Shown here: piece by piece, positions 18,764 to 27,566 of the stretch
How the letters are laid out: each line of letters opens with the position of its first letter
How positions within the stretch are numbered: the stretch's first letter is position 1
Assembly (NCBI GenBank): GCA_003279935.1
Contig: QCGL01000015.1
Coordinates: 1 to 38,660, forward strand
Reading direction: 5' to 3'
DNA length: 38,660 nucleotides
Source: Prochlorococcus sp. AG-388-A04
Lineage (GTDB): Bacteria > Cyanobacteriota > Cyanobacteriia > PCC-6307 > Cyanobiaceae
Program-made: the position numbers and the translations under genes
The notes under the pieces: model-generated
The model's database searches: none
Seen by the model: the letters and a program-made list of their open reading frames with translations, nothing else
What the model was told of the DNA's origin: nothing

Positions 18764-20554
18764 TTGATCAAGGTCGAAAAAGTAAAAAAGAAAAAAAAGA
18801 TCGCAAAACAAGAGACAGTTTGTTTGGCTAATGGTCTTGAAGTTTCTAAATTTGAAAATTTCAAGAAAGGTAGTGAATTTCTAAAGGAGCCACTTGCAAG
18901 CGAATTAAAAAATGAAAGCGATCATTTTACTAATGATGCTGTTCAACTTTTAAAATTCCATGGAAGTTATCAACAAGATAATAGAGAAAATAGAAAACCT
19001 GGCAAAAGTAAAGATTGGCAGATGATGCTTAGGCTAAGAAGTCCAGGTGGGGAAATCCCAGGAAATTTATTTCTTTCTCTAGATGAATTATCTGACAAGC
19101 TTGGAAATGGCACTCTCAGAGTGACAACTAGACAAGCCTTCCAAATGCATGGGATCAGAAAAGATAACTTGAAGGAAGTAATTAAATCTATTGTAAATTC
19201 TATGGGCTCAACTTTAGCTGCCTGTGGGGACATCAATAGAAACGTCATGGCTCCAGCAGCACCTTTTGAAACAGCAGAATACATAACCGCAAGAACTTTG
19301 GCAGTAAAAGTTGCTGATCTTTTAACACCTGTGGCCGGACAAGGAACCTTTTTGGAGCTGTGGGCTGACGGAGATTTGGAATATACGATAAAACCAGATA
19401 AAGAAATTGAAGAGAATAGGAAATTACAGTTCAAAGAGAATGTCTTTAGCGGGACTAAAAAAGAACCTCTATATGGATCAACCTACTTACCAAGAAAGTT
19501 TAAATGTGCTGTTACCGTCCCAGGTGATAATTCTGTTGACCTTCTCACTAATGATATTGGAATAGTTGCATTCACCTCAAAAGAAGGATCCTTCGAAGGA
19601 TGTAATTTTTATATCGGTGGAGGTATGGGGCGAACTCATAATAATGAAGAGACCTTTGCAAGAATTGCAGATCCACTTGGTTATGTTGAAAATAAAGATA
19701 CGTATGAACTAATTCAAAGTATCGTTGCCATTCAAAGAGATTATGGAGATAGGAAATCAAGGAAAAATTCCAGAATGAAATACCTATTGCATAGAAAAGG
19801 TATTAAATGGTTTAAAAAAATACTTTTAGATAAATACTTTAGAAAAGAAATTAAGCCTTTAAGAAAAGAACCCGAGAATAAATTAATTGATTATCTAGGT
19901 TGGCATAAACAAAATGAAGATTATTTTTTTGTTGGACTACCTTTATTATCAGGAAGGCTTTCTGGAAAAAAGAAATCGTTAATAAGAGATCTTGTTAAAG
20001 AAAATGACCTAAATTTAAGACTTACTCCTAATCAAGATATTCTGCTTTGTAATATTCACAATAAAAACAAAAGCAAAATTAAAAAGGCCTTAAAAAAGAT
20101 CGGATATGACAATCTTAATGATATCAATGAAATTCAAAGACACGCTCTAGCTTGTCCAGCACTCCCTCTTTGTGGTCTAGCCATGACCGAAGCTGAAAGA
20201 ATTTTACCTGAAGTTCTAACTAGAATAGAAAATCTATTAATTCATATGAATATAGAAAAGACAATATTATTTAGAATGACAGGATGTCCTAATGGATGTA
20301 CAAGACCTTATATGGCAGAATTAGCTCTTGTTGGTAGTGGGCAGAATAAATATCAATTATGGTTGGGGGGAAGTAAAAACCTTCAAAGATTAGCTAAACC
20401 ATATTTGCAAAGAATGGAACTTGATGATTTAGAAAAAACCATTCAACCTTTATTAGAAGGTTGGAAAAAAAGCAGTGCCGAAATAGATTTCGGGGATTTT
20501 ATTAACAACCAAACGGAAACTTTCATTACAAATTTACTAAGCGAGATAAATTAA
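18764..20554 (+). CDS. sir: Ferredoxin-sulfite reductase
   Basis: This 596-residue siroheme/[4Fe-4S] enzyme reduces sulfite to sulfide with ferredoxin in assimilatory sulfur metabolism. Two ferredoxin-like repeats are present, with substrate and siroheme motifs such as LRVTTRQAFQMHG and AACGDINRNVMAPAAP. The four cluster Cys are at 464 and 470 (ACPALPLCG) and 508 and 512 (TGCPNGCTRPY). The GDINRNVMAP form favours sulfite over nitrite reductase, and ferredoxin dependence is inferred from the cyanobacterial family. An in-frame stop at 18740 leaves TTG at 18764 as the most likely start. The N-terminus carries an unusual Lys-rich run (VKKKKKIAK). The 3' end lies 3 bp from the convergent VanX-like gene. 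Confidence 0.93.
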   Translation: MIKVEKVKKKKKIAKQETVCLANGLEVSKFENFKKGSEFLKEPLASELKNESDHFTNDAVQLLKFHGSYQQDNRENRKPGKSKDWQMMLRLRSPGGEIPGNLFLSLDELSDKLGNGTLRVTTRQAFQMHGIRKDNLKEVIKSIVNSMGSTLAACGDINRNVMAPAAPFETAEYITARTLAVKVADLLTPVAGQGTFLELWADGDLEYTIKPDKEIEENRKLQFKENVFSGTKKEPLYGSTYLPRKFKCAVTVPGDNSVDLLTNDIGIVAFTSKEGSFEGCNFYIGGGMGRTHNNEETFARIADPLGYVENKDTYELIQSIVAIQRDYGDRKSRKNSRMKYLLHRKGIKWFKKILLDKYFRKEIKPLRKEPENKLIDYLGWHKQNEDYFFVGLPLLSGRLSGKKKSLIRDLVKENDLNLRLTPNQDILLCNIHNKNKSKIKKALKKIGYDNLNDINEIQRHALACPALPLCGLAMTEAERILPEVLTRIENLLIHMNIEKTILFRMTGCPNGCTRPYMAELALVGSGQNKYQLWLGGSKNLQRLAKPYLQRMELDDLEKTIQPLLEGWKKSSAEIDFGDFINNQTETFITNLLSEIN

Positions 20555-20557
20555 ATA

Positions 20558-21244
20558 TTATATTTTCCCATAAAAAGCATTAGGCTGTTTATTCTTCCAA
20601 GCCCATAGTTGATCTCCATAACTAAAATGCCACCACTCATTTGGATGCTGAACAAATTCAAATTTAATCATAATTTCTTTAAGTAACTTTCTTCTATCAT
20701 TCCAGATAATTGCATCCATATTATCAATATTATTATAAAAATCTGGTTTTGATTTATCATCCATCTGATCAATATTACTTCCCATATACATAATATTTCC
20801 ATACTTATCGGCCAAAGTGATATCTAAAGCACCTCCAGTTGAATGGGGTGGAGGACATCTGTCATCGAACGAAGGATATGCCCAAAATTTCTCAACATTT
20901 TTTTTAACTATAGGATATCGTTCCATATCTTTTTCAGAAGCATCAATATCTAGCCTTTCACATTCCAAAATAAAAGCTCTATTGAACATAAACTTTTGAA
21001 CTTCGATAGGTCGCCAACTGTCATAAATCAAAAGGGATAAACTATTATTTTTTAATTTTAAAAAGTCATTTACTTTTATTAATCTCTTGACAACTTCTTC
21101 TCTTAATTTCCAAATGGACTTTTTTTCCTTATAAGGGGCACCTAGATCATAGTAAGGATGAGGACAAATAAATTTAAAACAACTTGGTATTGCAATTAAT
21201 TTGTCTTTATTCTCCTCAATTGGGATCTCATTCCAGATTTTCAA
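20558..21244 (-). CDS. VanX-like D-alanyl-D-alanine dipeptidase (M15D)
   Basis: This 228-residue protein is homologous to VanX/DdpX, zinc peptidases that hydrolyse free D-Ala-D-Ala. The catalytic set is complete: Arg-78 in YDSWRP, zinc ligands His-134 and Asp-141 in PHSTGGALDITLAD, general base Glu-203 and zinc ligand His-206 in NEWWHFSYGDQLWAW. There is no signal peptide, so it should be cytoplasmic, as VanX is. No vanH or vanA-like genes are present, which points to D-Ala-D-Ala turnover or peptidoglycan recycling rather than resistance. The start appears to be TTG. It lies 58 bp downstream of recG on the same strand. Confidence 0.88.
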   Translation of the reverse strand: MKIWNEIPIEENKDKLIAIPSCFKFICPHPYYDLGAPYKEKKSIWKLREEVVKRLIKVNDFLKLKNNSLSLLIYDSWRPIEVQKFMFNRAFILECERLDIDASEKDMERYPIVKKNVEKFWAYPSFDDRCPPPHSTGGALDITLADKYGNIMYMGSNIDQMDDKSKPDFYNNIDNMDAIIWNDRRKLLKEIMIKFEFVQHPNEWWHFSYGDQLWAWKNKQPNAFYGKI

Positions 21245-21302
21245 TGAACTTTGTCTATTGATTTTATATTTGCATATATTTAAAAATTGACAATTAAAAG
21301 TT

Positions 21303-23759
21303 TTAATTTAAGAAGTCATGAATAAATTTATTATCAGAATTGTCGATTAACAAATCTTTTAATAAAATATTTTTTCTTAAGTCAGGATCTTCATTTATTA
21401 CCCTCTGAGCCTCTTCTCTAGCCTTTTCAATTAGAATTTTATTATTTGGTAAGTTATCCAATACAAAATCGGGTAATCCCGATTGCTTATATCCCAAGAT
21501 TTGGCCGGGACCTCTAAGTTCCAAGTCTTTTTCCGCGATATAAAAACCATCATTAGATTTTTCTAAAACATTTAGCCTTTTATTATCTAATCCATTTTTT
21601 TCAGAAGTTACTAAGTAACAAAATGATTTATGGGATCCTCTCCCAACTCTCCCTCGTAACTGGTGTAATTGAGACAAACCAAATCTTTCTGAATTATAAA
21701 TAATCATAATTGAAGCATTGGGTACATCAATTCCTACCTCGATAACTGTAGTAGAGACCAATATATTTAATTCATTATTTACAAAAGAATTAATTACATT
21801 ATTCTTCTCTTCAGAATTTAATTTTCCATGTAATAGTCCAACCTTATTTTTAGAAAAAATTTCCTCTGATAAATATTTAAAAATCTTTTTTGCAGAACTT
21901 AAATTCATTTTTTCAGAATCTTCAATTAATGGCAAAATTACATAAGCTTGCTTCCCATTATCTATCTCATTCTCAACACGTTTAAAAAGTTTATTTAACT
22001 CTTCTTCTGAAATAATTTTTGTTGTTATTGGAACTCTTCCTGGGGGGAGTTCTGTAATCTGACTGATATCTAAATCACCATATAGCGACAAAGCAAGAGT
22101 CCTAGGTATGGGAGTAGCTGTCATTGATAACAAATTAGTATTATCTCCTTTATTAAGTAACCGATTTCTTTGTGTAACGCCAAACCTATGCTGTTCATCT
22201 ATGACTACCATCCCTAATGAATTAAAAACAACTTTATCTTCAAATAATGCATGCGTACCTACGATAATATCTACCATTCCATTTTTTAAGTTTGTAAGTA
22301 TTTCTTTTCTCTTTTTCTGTGGGGTATTACCTGTAAGAAGTTCTACAGAAACTAAAAGTGGGTTCAAGAATTGTATTAAATTTTTATAGTGCTGTGAGGC
22401 AAGTACTTCAGTCGGAACCATTAATGCACCTTGTTGATCTTTTTCAAGTTCAATTAAAAGAGATGCTATTGCAATAATAGTTTTACCACTGCCAACATCT
22501 CCTTGTAGTAGTCTCGACATAGGTGTTAAATTTGATAAATCAGATTTAATTTCATCAAGTACTTTTTCCTGAGATTTTGTTAATTGAAAAGGAACTTTAT
22601 TTAAAAAATCTTTAAGTAAAAAATTCTTTTTTATAGATTTTTGAATAGTTAATTTTTTATTATTCTTCCTTTTTCTTAATAAAAACTTCATTTGCAATAG
22701 AAATAGTTCATCGAATACCAATCTTTTTTTTGCCTCAATCAAAGCATTCTGATTTATAGGTAAATGAATATTTATTAAAGAAGAACTTTTTGAAACTAAA
22801 GATAAGGAGTTGAGTTGTTTTTGATTAAGTAGATCTGGATATTGTTTTGAATAAATAATTACTTTTTTAATTAGTTTTATAAAACTTAAATTTGAGAACG
22901 ATTCTGATAGCGAATATAAAGGCATAATCTTTCCAGAGAAATTAAAAGATTCTTCATTTGTATTTAAAATTTCTATCTGGGGGTCTACAAAATTTTTCCC
23001 ATACTCAGATAATTTGACCTTACCAGATATCGCTAATTTAGTACCTGGAATATATATGGATTTCTGAGAAGAAAAAAAAGAATAAGATCTAAATCTCTTG
23101 CCTAAAAAAAATTTTGTGATTTTTATTGAGGAGGTCTCATCAAATATCACTATATTCATTATTGATAAATTACTATTATTTGGACTCTTATAAATGTAAA
23201 ACTTTTTTATAGTTGCAATACAGGTATATAGATTATCGGGTTTTAAATTAATTATTTTAACTCTATTTGTATAATCTAAATAAGTACGTGGAAAATAATT
23301 AATTATATCCTTTATATTATATATACCCAATTCATTTAAATTATTTTTATTAACCTTTCCTATACTTTTTATTAATGCAATATCTGAGTCTAAGGATAGA
23401 TTAGAATCTATGACTTTTGAATAATAACTATCTTTATTTTTATTAGAATAATTTAAATCAATAGCTTTACCTAATTTAAGTAGACCTTTTCTAGTATCAA
23501 TTACCAATCTTTTTCTCTGATTGATGTCTAAATCGTTATATTCAGAATATTTAATTGAGAATTCACTAAATAATTTAATAAATTCATTAGTGAATTTCAA
23601 ATTATCTAAATTACTTAATGACTTATTTAAATAATCATTAAAATATTGTTTTTTACCTAGTAAATTAGTAAATTTATTTTCTGATTCAAGCGTAAGAGCT
23701 TTTTGAAGGGGTCTAATCCAATTCTTAATTAAATTATTATATTCTTCATTATTAGTCAC
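21303..23759 (-). CDS. recG: ATP-dependent DNA helicase RecG
   Basis: This 818-residue helicase remodels stalled replication forks and Holliday junctions. It has an OB-fold wedge domain (about 150-300), Walker A LLQGDVGSGKTIIA, a DEQH box (MVVIDEQHRFGVTQRNRL), SMTATPIPRTLALSLYGD, and the C-terminal LHQLRGRVGRG and LRGPGQILGYKQSG motifs. It is longer than the roughly 690-residue enterobacterial enzyme because of an N-terminal extension of about 125 residues, as is usual in cyanobacteria. The start is GTG. It lies 29 bp downstream of an unrecognised gene that follows tsf, so it probably belongs to the rpsB-tsf transcript. Confidence 0.95.
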   Translation of the reverse strand: MTNNEEYNNLIKNWIRPLQKALTLESENKFTNLLGKKQYFNDYLNKSLSNLDNLKFTNEFIKLFSEFSIKYSEYNDLDINQRKRLVIDTRKGLLKLGKAIDLNYSNKNKDSYYSKVIDSNLSLDSDIALIKSIGKVNKNNLNELGIYNIKDIINYFPRTYLDYTNRVKIINLKPDNLYTCIATIKKFYIYKSPNNSNLSIMNIVIFDETSSIKITKFFLGKRFRSYSFFSSQKSIYIPGTKLAISGKVKLSEYGKNFVDPQIEILNTNEESFNFSGKIMPLYSLSESFSNLSFIKLIKKVIIYSKQYPDLLNQKQLNSLSLVSKSSSLINIHLPINQNALIEAKKRLVFDELFLLQMKFLLRKRKNNKKLTIQKSIKKNFLLKDFLNKVPFQLTKSQEKVLDEIKSDLSNLTPMSRLLQGDVGSGKTIIAIASLLIELEKDQQGALMVPTEVLASQHYKNLIQFLNPLLVSVELLTGNTPQKKRKEILTNLKNGMVDIIVGTHALFEDKVVFNSLGMVVIDEQHRFGVTQRNRLLNKGDNTNLLSMTATPIPRTLALSLYGDLDISQITELPPGRVPITTKIISEEELNKLFKRVENEIDNGKQAYVILPLIEDSEKMNLSSAKKIFKYLSEEIFSKNKVGLLHGKLNSEEKNNVINSFVNNELNILVSTTVIEVGIDVPNASIMIIYNSERFGLSQLHQLRGRVGRGSHKSFCYLVTSEKNGLDNKRLNVLEKSNDGFYIAEKDLELRGPGQILGYKQSGLPDFVLDNLPNNKILIEKAREEAQRVINEDPDLRKNILLKDLLIDNSDNKFIHDFLN

Positions 23760-23788
23760 TTTATCAACAAGATAAGTTTAATTTTTAA

Positions 23789-24862
23789 TTACTTTGAACT
23801 ATTTGAGGCAAGTTCCTTATTTTTCCAATATCTTTGCTTTTTATTTATTAATTTAAACTTACTTTTTAATTCATTTATATTATTTCTACAGATTGAAAGT
23901 TCTAAGTTATAAAATTCTAATTCAACATTAGTTATATTAAATAAATAAACATCAGAAGACTTATTATTAATTGAAGATAACTTATCTGGATACAAATCAT
24001 ATCTAATAATAAAAGGATACGGATGTTTAATTATAGAATTATTTTTTGATAAATATTTGAAAGTTTCCTCAGATATAATTTTTTTTATTAACTTTATTTT
24101 AAATAATTTTAAATTAATCTTATATGAAAGATTCAATAAAAAGTTGCTAAATGATTTATCAATAAATTCAAAAATATTTAAATTATCACTTGAGATAAAA
24201 ACATCAGGTGCTTGATCATTTATTTTTTCATAATCAACTAATTTATTATCGCTTGTTTCTTCTATTAATTCAAGGACAGAATTAACTATATGTTTCCCCT
24301 CCTCAATCTTTTCAATACTTATTTCTTTAGAAAAAGAATTTAAATAACTACTTTGATCTAAATTTACAGAGGAAATTTCATCTTCACTTAAAGTTTCATA
24401 ATATTCATATGTATTTAAATTTTTATCGCAATGAAATTCTATAGATTCGTTAACAGTTATTTCACTCTCATAATCAATATTTACTGATTTATATTCTTTT
24501 GTTTTTGCCAATTCTGTTAAGACATTTACATTTACTAACTGTTTTATAGGGTCATTAATATCAGCCAACTTAAGTTGTTCAATAGTTATAAAGGGAAGTT
24601 TTGAATTGATAAGCAGACTAATATTTTTATTTAAGAATATATTTAATTCCTTTGAATCTAAGGCTTTGTCACAAATAGAAAAATTAGAATAAATGCCAGC
24701 TATACCTTTTTTAGCAGAGGTAAGTATAGATTTTCTTACGATATTAAAATAAGCCTCATATTCTTTATATATATTTTTTATTAAAATATTTTTTTGGATT
24801 TCAGCCCTTTTGAGCTGAATTATTACTTCTTTTGAATTTCTACCTTTGATACTATTACTCAA
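23789..24862 (-). CDS. Hypothetical protein (357 aa) in the rpsB-tsf-recG operon
   Basis: I do not recognise this 357-residue protein. It is cytoplasmic in appearance, with no signal peptide or clear membrane span. An N-terminal region (1-120) looks helical and basic (GRNSKEVIIQLKRAEIQKN). An acidic, Ser/Glu-rich, low-complexity middle (about 125-225) is probably disordered. A C-terminal region (about 230-350) has alternating Lys/Ile/Leu segments, a PYPFIIRYDLYPDKL stretch and a basic tail (KLINKKQRYWKNK). The start is TTG, 5 bp after the tsf stop, and recG follows 29 bp later. Composition is strongly biased to Asn, Lys, Ile and Ser, as expected for a weakly constrained gene in an AT-rich genome. 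Confidence 0.75.
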   Translation of the reverse strand: MSNSIKGRNSKEVIIQLKRAEIQKNILIKNIYKEYEAYFNIVRKSILTSAKKGIAGIYSNFSICDKALDSKELNIFLNKNISLLINSKLPFITIEQLKLADINDPIKQLVNVNVLTELAKTKEYKSVNIDYESEITVNESIEFHCDKNLNTYEYYETLSEDEISSVNLDQSSYLNSFSKEISIEKIEEGKHIVNSVLELIEETSDNKLVDYEKINDQAPDVFISSDNLNIFEFIDKSFSNFLLNLSYKINLKLFKIKLIKKIISEETFKYLSKNNSIIKHPYPFIIRYDLYPDKLSSINNKSSDVYLFNITNVELEFYNLELSICRNNINELKSKFKLINKKQRYWKNKELASNSSK

Positions 24863-24867
24863 GTTTT

Positions 24868-25524
24868 TTAGTTTGACTTTAAAGATGCGACTTCCTCAGC
24901 AAAGTCCATTTCGTTTTTTTCGATACCCTCTCCTAGTGTATATCTAGTAAAACGTCTAACCTTGATATTTTCACCAATTTTAGCTGCTGCTTGTTTCACA
25001 AGGTCCTCAACTGTGAGTGCACTATCTTTTATGTAAGGTTGAGAAAGCAAGACTAACTCATTTAGTCTTTTAGCTATTCTTCCCTCAACAATTTTTTCTT
25101 TAATATTTTCTGGTTTGCCAGACAAATCATCTCTGCCCATTTCTATTTGTTTTTCTTTTTCGACTATATCTTTTGGTATTTGATCAATAGATACGTACTC
25201 TACATTTGGACATGCAGCAACTTGCATAGATACGTCTTTTAAAAGAGATTGAAATATATCTCCTCTAGCAACAAAATCAGTTTCACAATTTAGTTCTAAA
25301 AGAACACCCACCCTTGATCCCGTATGTATGTAGCTACCAATAGAACCTTCAGCAGCAACTCTTCCTGATTTCTTCTCTGCACTTGCTATACCTTTCTTCC
25401 TTAACCATTCCAGGGCTTTTTCAATATTTCCATCTGTCTCGTTTAAAGCCTTTTTGCAATCCATCATTCCTGCTCCAGTCTTATCTCTAAGATCCTTAAC
25501 TAGTTTTGCTGTAATGTTTCCCAT
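24868..25524 (-). CDS. tsf: Translation elongation factor Ts
   Basis: This 218-residue factor exchanges GDP for GTP on EF-Tu. It has the N-terminal UBA-like domain [20 protein letters not shown] and the core-domain motif [24 protein letters not shown] (written here only to mark residues about 65-88). The short length is normal for the cyanobacterial/chloroplast form with a reduced second core subdomain. It lies 41 bp downstream of rpsB in the universal rpsB-tsf order and should be controlled by the rpsB leader. The next gene starts 5 bp downstream. Confidence 0.96.
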   Translation of the reverse strand: MGNITAKLVKDLRDKTGAGMMDCKKALNETDGNIEKALEWLRKKGIASAEKKSGRVAAEGSIGSYIHTGSRVGVLLELNCETDFVARGDIFQSLLKDVSMQVAACPNVEYVSIDQIPKDIVEKEKQIEMGRDDLSGKPENIKEKIVEGRIAKRLNELVLLSQPYIKDSALTVEDLVKQAAAKIGENIKVRRFTRYTLGEGIEKNEMDFAEEVASLKSN

Positions 25525-25565
25525 TTAAAAAAATAATGTTTTTTGTTTTTATTAAAGTTTGAAAA

Positions 25566-26270
25566 TTAATTTTTTCTTTGATCGTTAGAACCTTTTCTTC
25601 CCTCATTGATTGCATCTGCAAGTCGTCCTAAAATAAGTTGAACAGATCTCACTGCATCATCATTGCATGGAATAGGGACTTCACACAAATCAGGATCACA
25701 GTTAGTATCTAACATTGAAACTAAAGAAATATCTAATTTCCTAGCTTCAAGAACAGCATTAGATTCTCTTCTTTGATCTACAAGAACAACTACATCAGGT
25801 AATCTTCTCATACCTTTAAGACCACCTAAATACTTCTGCAATCGTTCTAGTTCTCGCCTCAATACAGCCGCTTCTTTTTTAGGTCGCATGGCGATAGCCC
25901 CACTACTTTCCATTCTCTCAAGATCTTTCAATCTTTCTATCCTTGCTTTCATAGTAGTCCAGTTAGTAAGCATACCTCCTAACCATCTCTGATTCACATA
26001 AGCAGCACCACATCTAACAGCTTCTTGAGCAACAACATCTGATGCCTGCTTCTTAGTACCTACAAAAAGAAACCTTTTTCCACTTTTTGCAGCATTTCTT
26101 GTCCACTTGTAAGCATTGTTCATACATAAAGCAGTTTTAACAAGATCAATAATATGAACCCCATTTCTCGCACAATATATATATTTAGACATTTTGGGGT
26201 TCCAACGTCTAGTTTGATGCCCAAAATGGGCACCAGCTTCCATCATTTCAGATAGTGATACAACAGCCAT
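25566..26270 (-). CDS. rpsB: 30S ribosomal protein S2
   Basis: This 234-residue ribosomal protein sits at the neck of the small subunit and interacts with S1. The start region [22 protein letters not shown] and the following [15 protein letters not shown] and [14 protein letters not shown] segments are diagnostic. It begins at an ATG preceded by a structured 5' leader (26271 to about 26357) with an extended -10 promoter further upstream. There is no Shine-Dalgarno at normal spacing; a GGAGG lies about 22 nt upstream of the ATG. It is the first gene of the rpsB-tsf-hypothetical-recG run. Confidence 0.97.
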   Translation of the reverse strand: MAVVSLSEMMEAGAHFGHQTRRWNPKMSKYIYCARNGVHIIDLVKTALCMNNAYKWTRNAAKSGKRFLFVGTKKQASDVVAQEAVRCGAAYVNQRWLGGMLTNWTTMKARIERLKDLERMESSGAIAMRPKKEAAVLRRELERLQKYLGGLKGMRRLPDVVVLVDQRRESNAVLEARKLDISLVSMLDTNCDPDLCEVPIPCNDDAVRSVQLILGRLADAINEGRKGSNDQRKN

Positions 26271-26357
26271 GTTTAAATAAGTTTCGGGTTAGCCTCCATC
26301 TGACGGGAAATTTAAATATTTAAATCACCCGAAACAGTCAGATGTGTGGTTTTAGTT
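26271..26357 (-). promoter_or_regulatory. rpsB 5' leader with candidate H-type pseudoknot
   Basis: In mRNA order the leader contains an 8-nt arm B' (26344-26337, CATCTGAC), then a 9-nt arm A' (26335-26327, GTTTCGGGT), then a 22-nt AU-rich loop, then arm B (26304-26297, GTCAGATG), then a GGAGG (26297-26293), then arm A (26289-26281, ACCCGAAAC), then the ATG at 26270. B' is perfectly complementary to B, and A' to A. Because the pairs interlock, both helices together make a pseudoknot with loops of 1, 22 and 7 nt. A competing CGGG/CCCG pairing (26331-26328 with 26307-26304) would exclude the A'/A helix. Autogenous control by S2 is known for rpsB-tsf in E. coli, and a similar role here is inference. 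Confidence 0.6.
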
Positions 26358-26363
26358 TTTAAT

Positions 26364-26371
26364 ATTGTAGC
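26364..26371 (-). promoter_or_regulatory. Extended -10 promoter element of rpsB operon
   Basis: On the minus strand the sequence TGCTACAAT (the -10 hexamer TACAAT is 26369-26364, with an upstream TG spaced by one base) fits an extended -10 element. I see no strong -35, which extended -10 promoters often lack. Initiation about 7 bases downstream would start the mRNA near 26357, just before the first arm of the leader structure. Confidence 0.5.
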
Positions 26372-26420
26372 AAATAATGAGAAATCCTAAAAGAATTTCT
26401 TTTAGAATAATCTTTAAAAT

Positions 26421-27338
26421 TTAAATTAATCTTCTAAGTTCTCTTACATAAATTAAATTAAGAGGAATTCTAACAATCTCTAATGCAACTCTATTTCTAC
26501 CTGAATCAACTAGAAATCTTAATAACGGGAATAATCTTTTAATACTTATCAATCCCCCCAGACAAATTATTTGCCAAAGCAAAATATGAATAGGAGTTAA
26601 TTGAATCATAAATCTAACTCTCAAATTTGAGTGTTTTTTATAAAATATTAAAGCCATCCTTGCTCTCTCTTTTTCTTGGGATACTAATGATTCAATTTGC
26701 CCAATATCAAAAGGGGGGTGCCAATGAAATCCAACAGCTTCTGGACATTTAATTAATGTTGTACCTAATTTTTTTAATCTCTCTCCCAACTCTAGATCTT
26801 CCCACCCATAAAGGCTAAAAGAGTTATCAAATAATCCAACACTTAAAAGTAATTCTTTTGAAATAGCAACATTTCCAGTAGCAAAGTATGCAAAGGAAAA
26901 ATCAGTTAATTTATATCTTTCACTTTCTGGATTCGAGAAATTAGAAGTATTAATAACTGAACCATAAGTAAAGCATTTTTTATTATTTTTATTCCAAGAG
27001 AATAATAGTTTATTCACATGACAAGCAATAAAGTCTTCTAAAACAATAAGATCACTATCGATAAAAATGATAATTTCATATTTTGATTTCATTACACCTA
27101 GGTTTCTTCCTAAAGCAGGTCCGCCATGTTCTTGTTCATATAAGACAACATGAGAGAGAAATTCACTATTATCTTTTATCCAAGAAGTTGTGCCATCGGT
27201 TGAGCCATCATCAACAACTATTACTTCATAATTACTAATATTCTCGTTTAAGTTCTGATTTTCAAGAGCCTTTAGACATTTTTCCAATATTGGTTTTCTA
27301 TTATAAGTTGGGATAACGATGCTTACATTCATAACCAT
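26421..27338 (-). CDS. Family 2 glycosyltransferase
   Basis: This 305-residue GT-A fold enzyme transfers a sugar from a nucleotide donor to an unknown acceptor. The N-terminal domain shows VSIVIPTYNRKPILEKCL, VIVVDDGSTDGTTSWI, a GPALGRNLG loop, and the DxD-type metal site FIDSDLIVLED (residues about 93-103). The region around SLYGWEDLELGERLKKLG matches the galactosyltransferase-like C-terminal domain with its catalytic Asp/Glu. A hydrophobic stretch near 250-265 (IHILLWQIICLGGLISI) may attach the protein to the membrane. The start may be this ATG or the ATG two codons later. It is monocistronic in appearance; the product could feed cell-surface polysaccharide or glycolipid synthesis. Confidence 0.88.
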   Translation of the reverse strand: MVMNVSIVIPTYNRKPILEKCLKALENQNLNENISNYEVIVVDDGSTDGTTSWIKDNSEFLSHVVLYEQEHGGPALGRNLGVMKSKYEIIIFIDSDLIVLEDFIACHVNKLLFSWNKNNKKCFTYGSVINTSNFSNPESERYKLTDFSFAYFATGNVAISKELLLSVGLFDNSFSLYGWEDLELGERLKKLGTTLIKCPEAVGFHWHPPFDIGQIESLVSQEKERARMALIFYKKHSNLRVRFMIQLTPIHILLWQIICLGGLISIKRLFPLLRFLVDSGRNRVALEIVRIPLNLIYVRELRRLI

Positions 27339-27394
27339 ATATTATTTATTTATTAATATACAGAATTTTAAAATATAAAAGATCCAAATTTTTA

Positions 27395-27544
27395 CTAATC
27401 AGCCGCTCCGCCATTATTAGCTGTTCCAGTTACGTTATTTCCTTCTGGTCTACCATCCGATCTAAGCTTTCTTTTTTTGAATTTTCTAGCATATGCACGA
27501 TTACGGTCTTGCTTTTCTTTTTTTAAATTTCTTCTCTTTGACAT
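27395..27544 (-). CDS. Small basic protein (49 aa)
   Basis: An ATG-to-TAG frame of 49 codons encodes a protein with a strongly basic N-terminal half (MSKRRNLKKEKQDRNRAYAR, then KFKKRKLR) and a Gly/Asn/Ala-rich tail (GRPEGNNVTG...GGAAD). It is supported by its position 22 bp after the devA stop, by the complete start-stop frame in an otherwise empty 228-bp gap, and by a composition quite unlike the AT-driven background: the tail uses GGC, GCG and GGA codons. The layout resembles a small nucleic-acid- or ribosome-binding protein, but I do not recognise a family. Expression with the devBCA operon is possible. Confidence 0.75.
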   Translation of the reverse strand: MSKRRNLKKEKQDRNRAYARKFKKRKLRSDGRPEGNNVTGTANNGGAAD

Positions 27545-27566
27545 AAAAAATCTTTTTTACTTTTAA

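Noticed and set aside
18970..19434. 154-codon open frame antisense to sir
   Set aside because: It mirrors the conserved N-terminal half of sulfite reductase; its composition reflects the opposite strand.
26387..26405. 8-bp hairpin CTAAAAGA/TCTTTTAG downstream of the glycosyltransferase stop
   Set aside because: It is a perfect stem with a 3-nt loop but is AT-rich and lacks a following T-run in the minus direction, so I do not call it a terminator.
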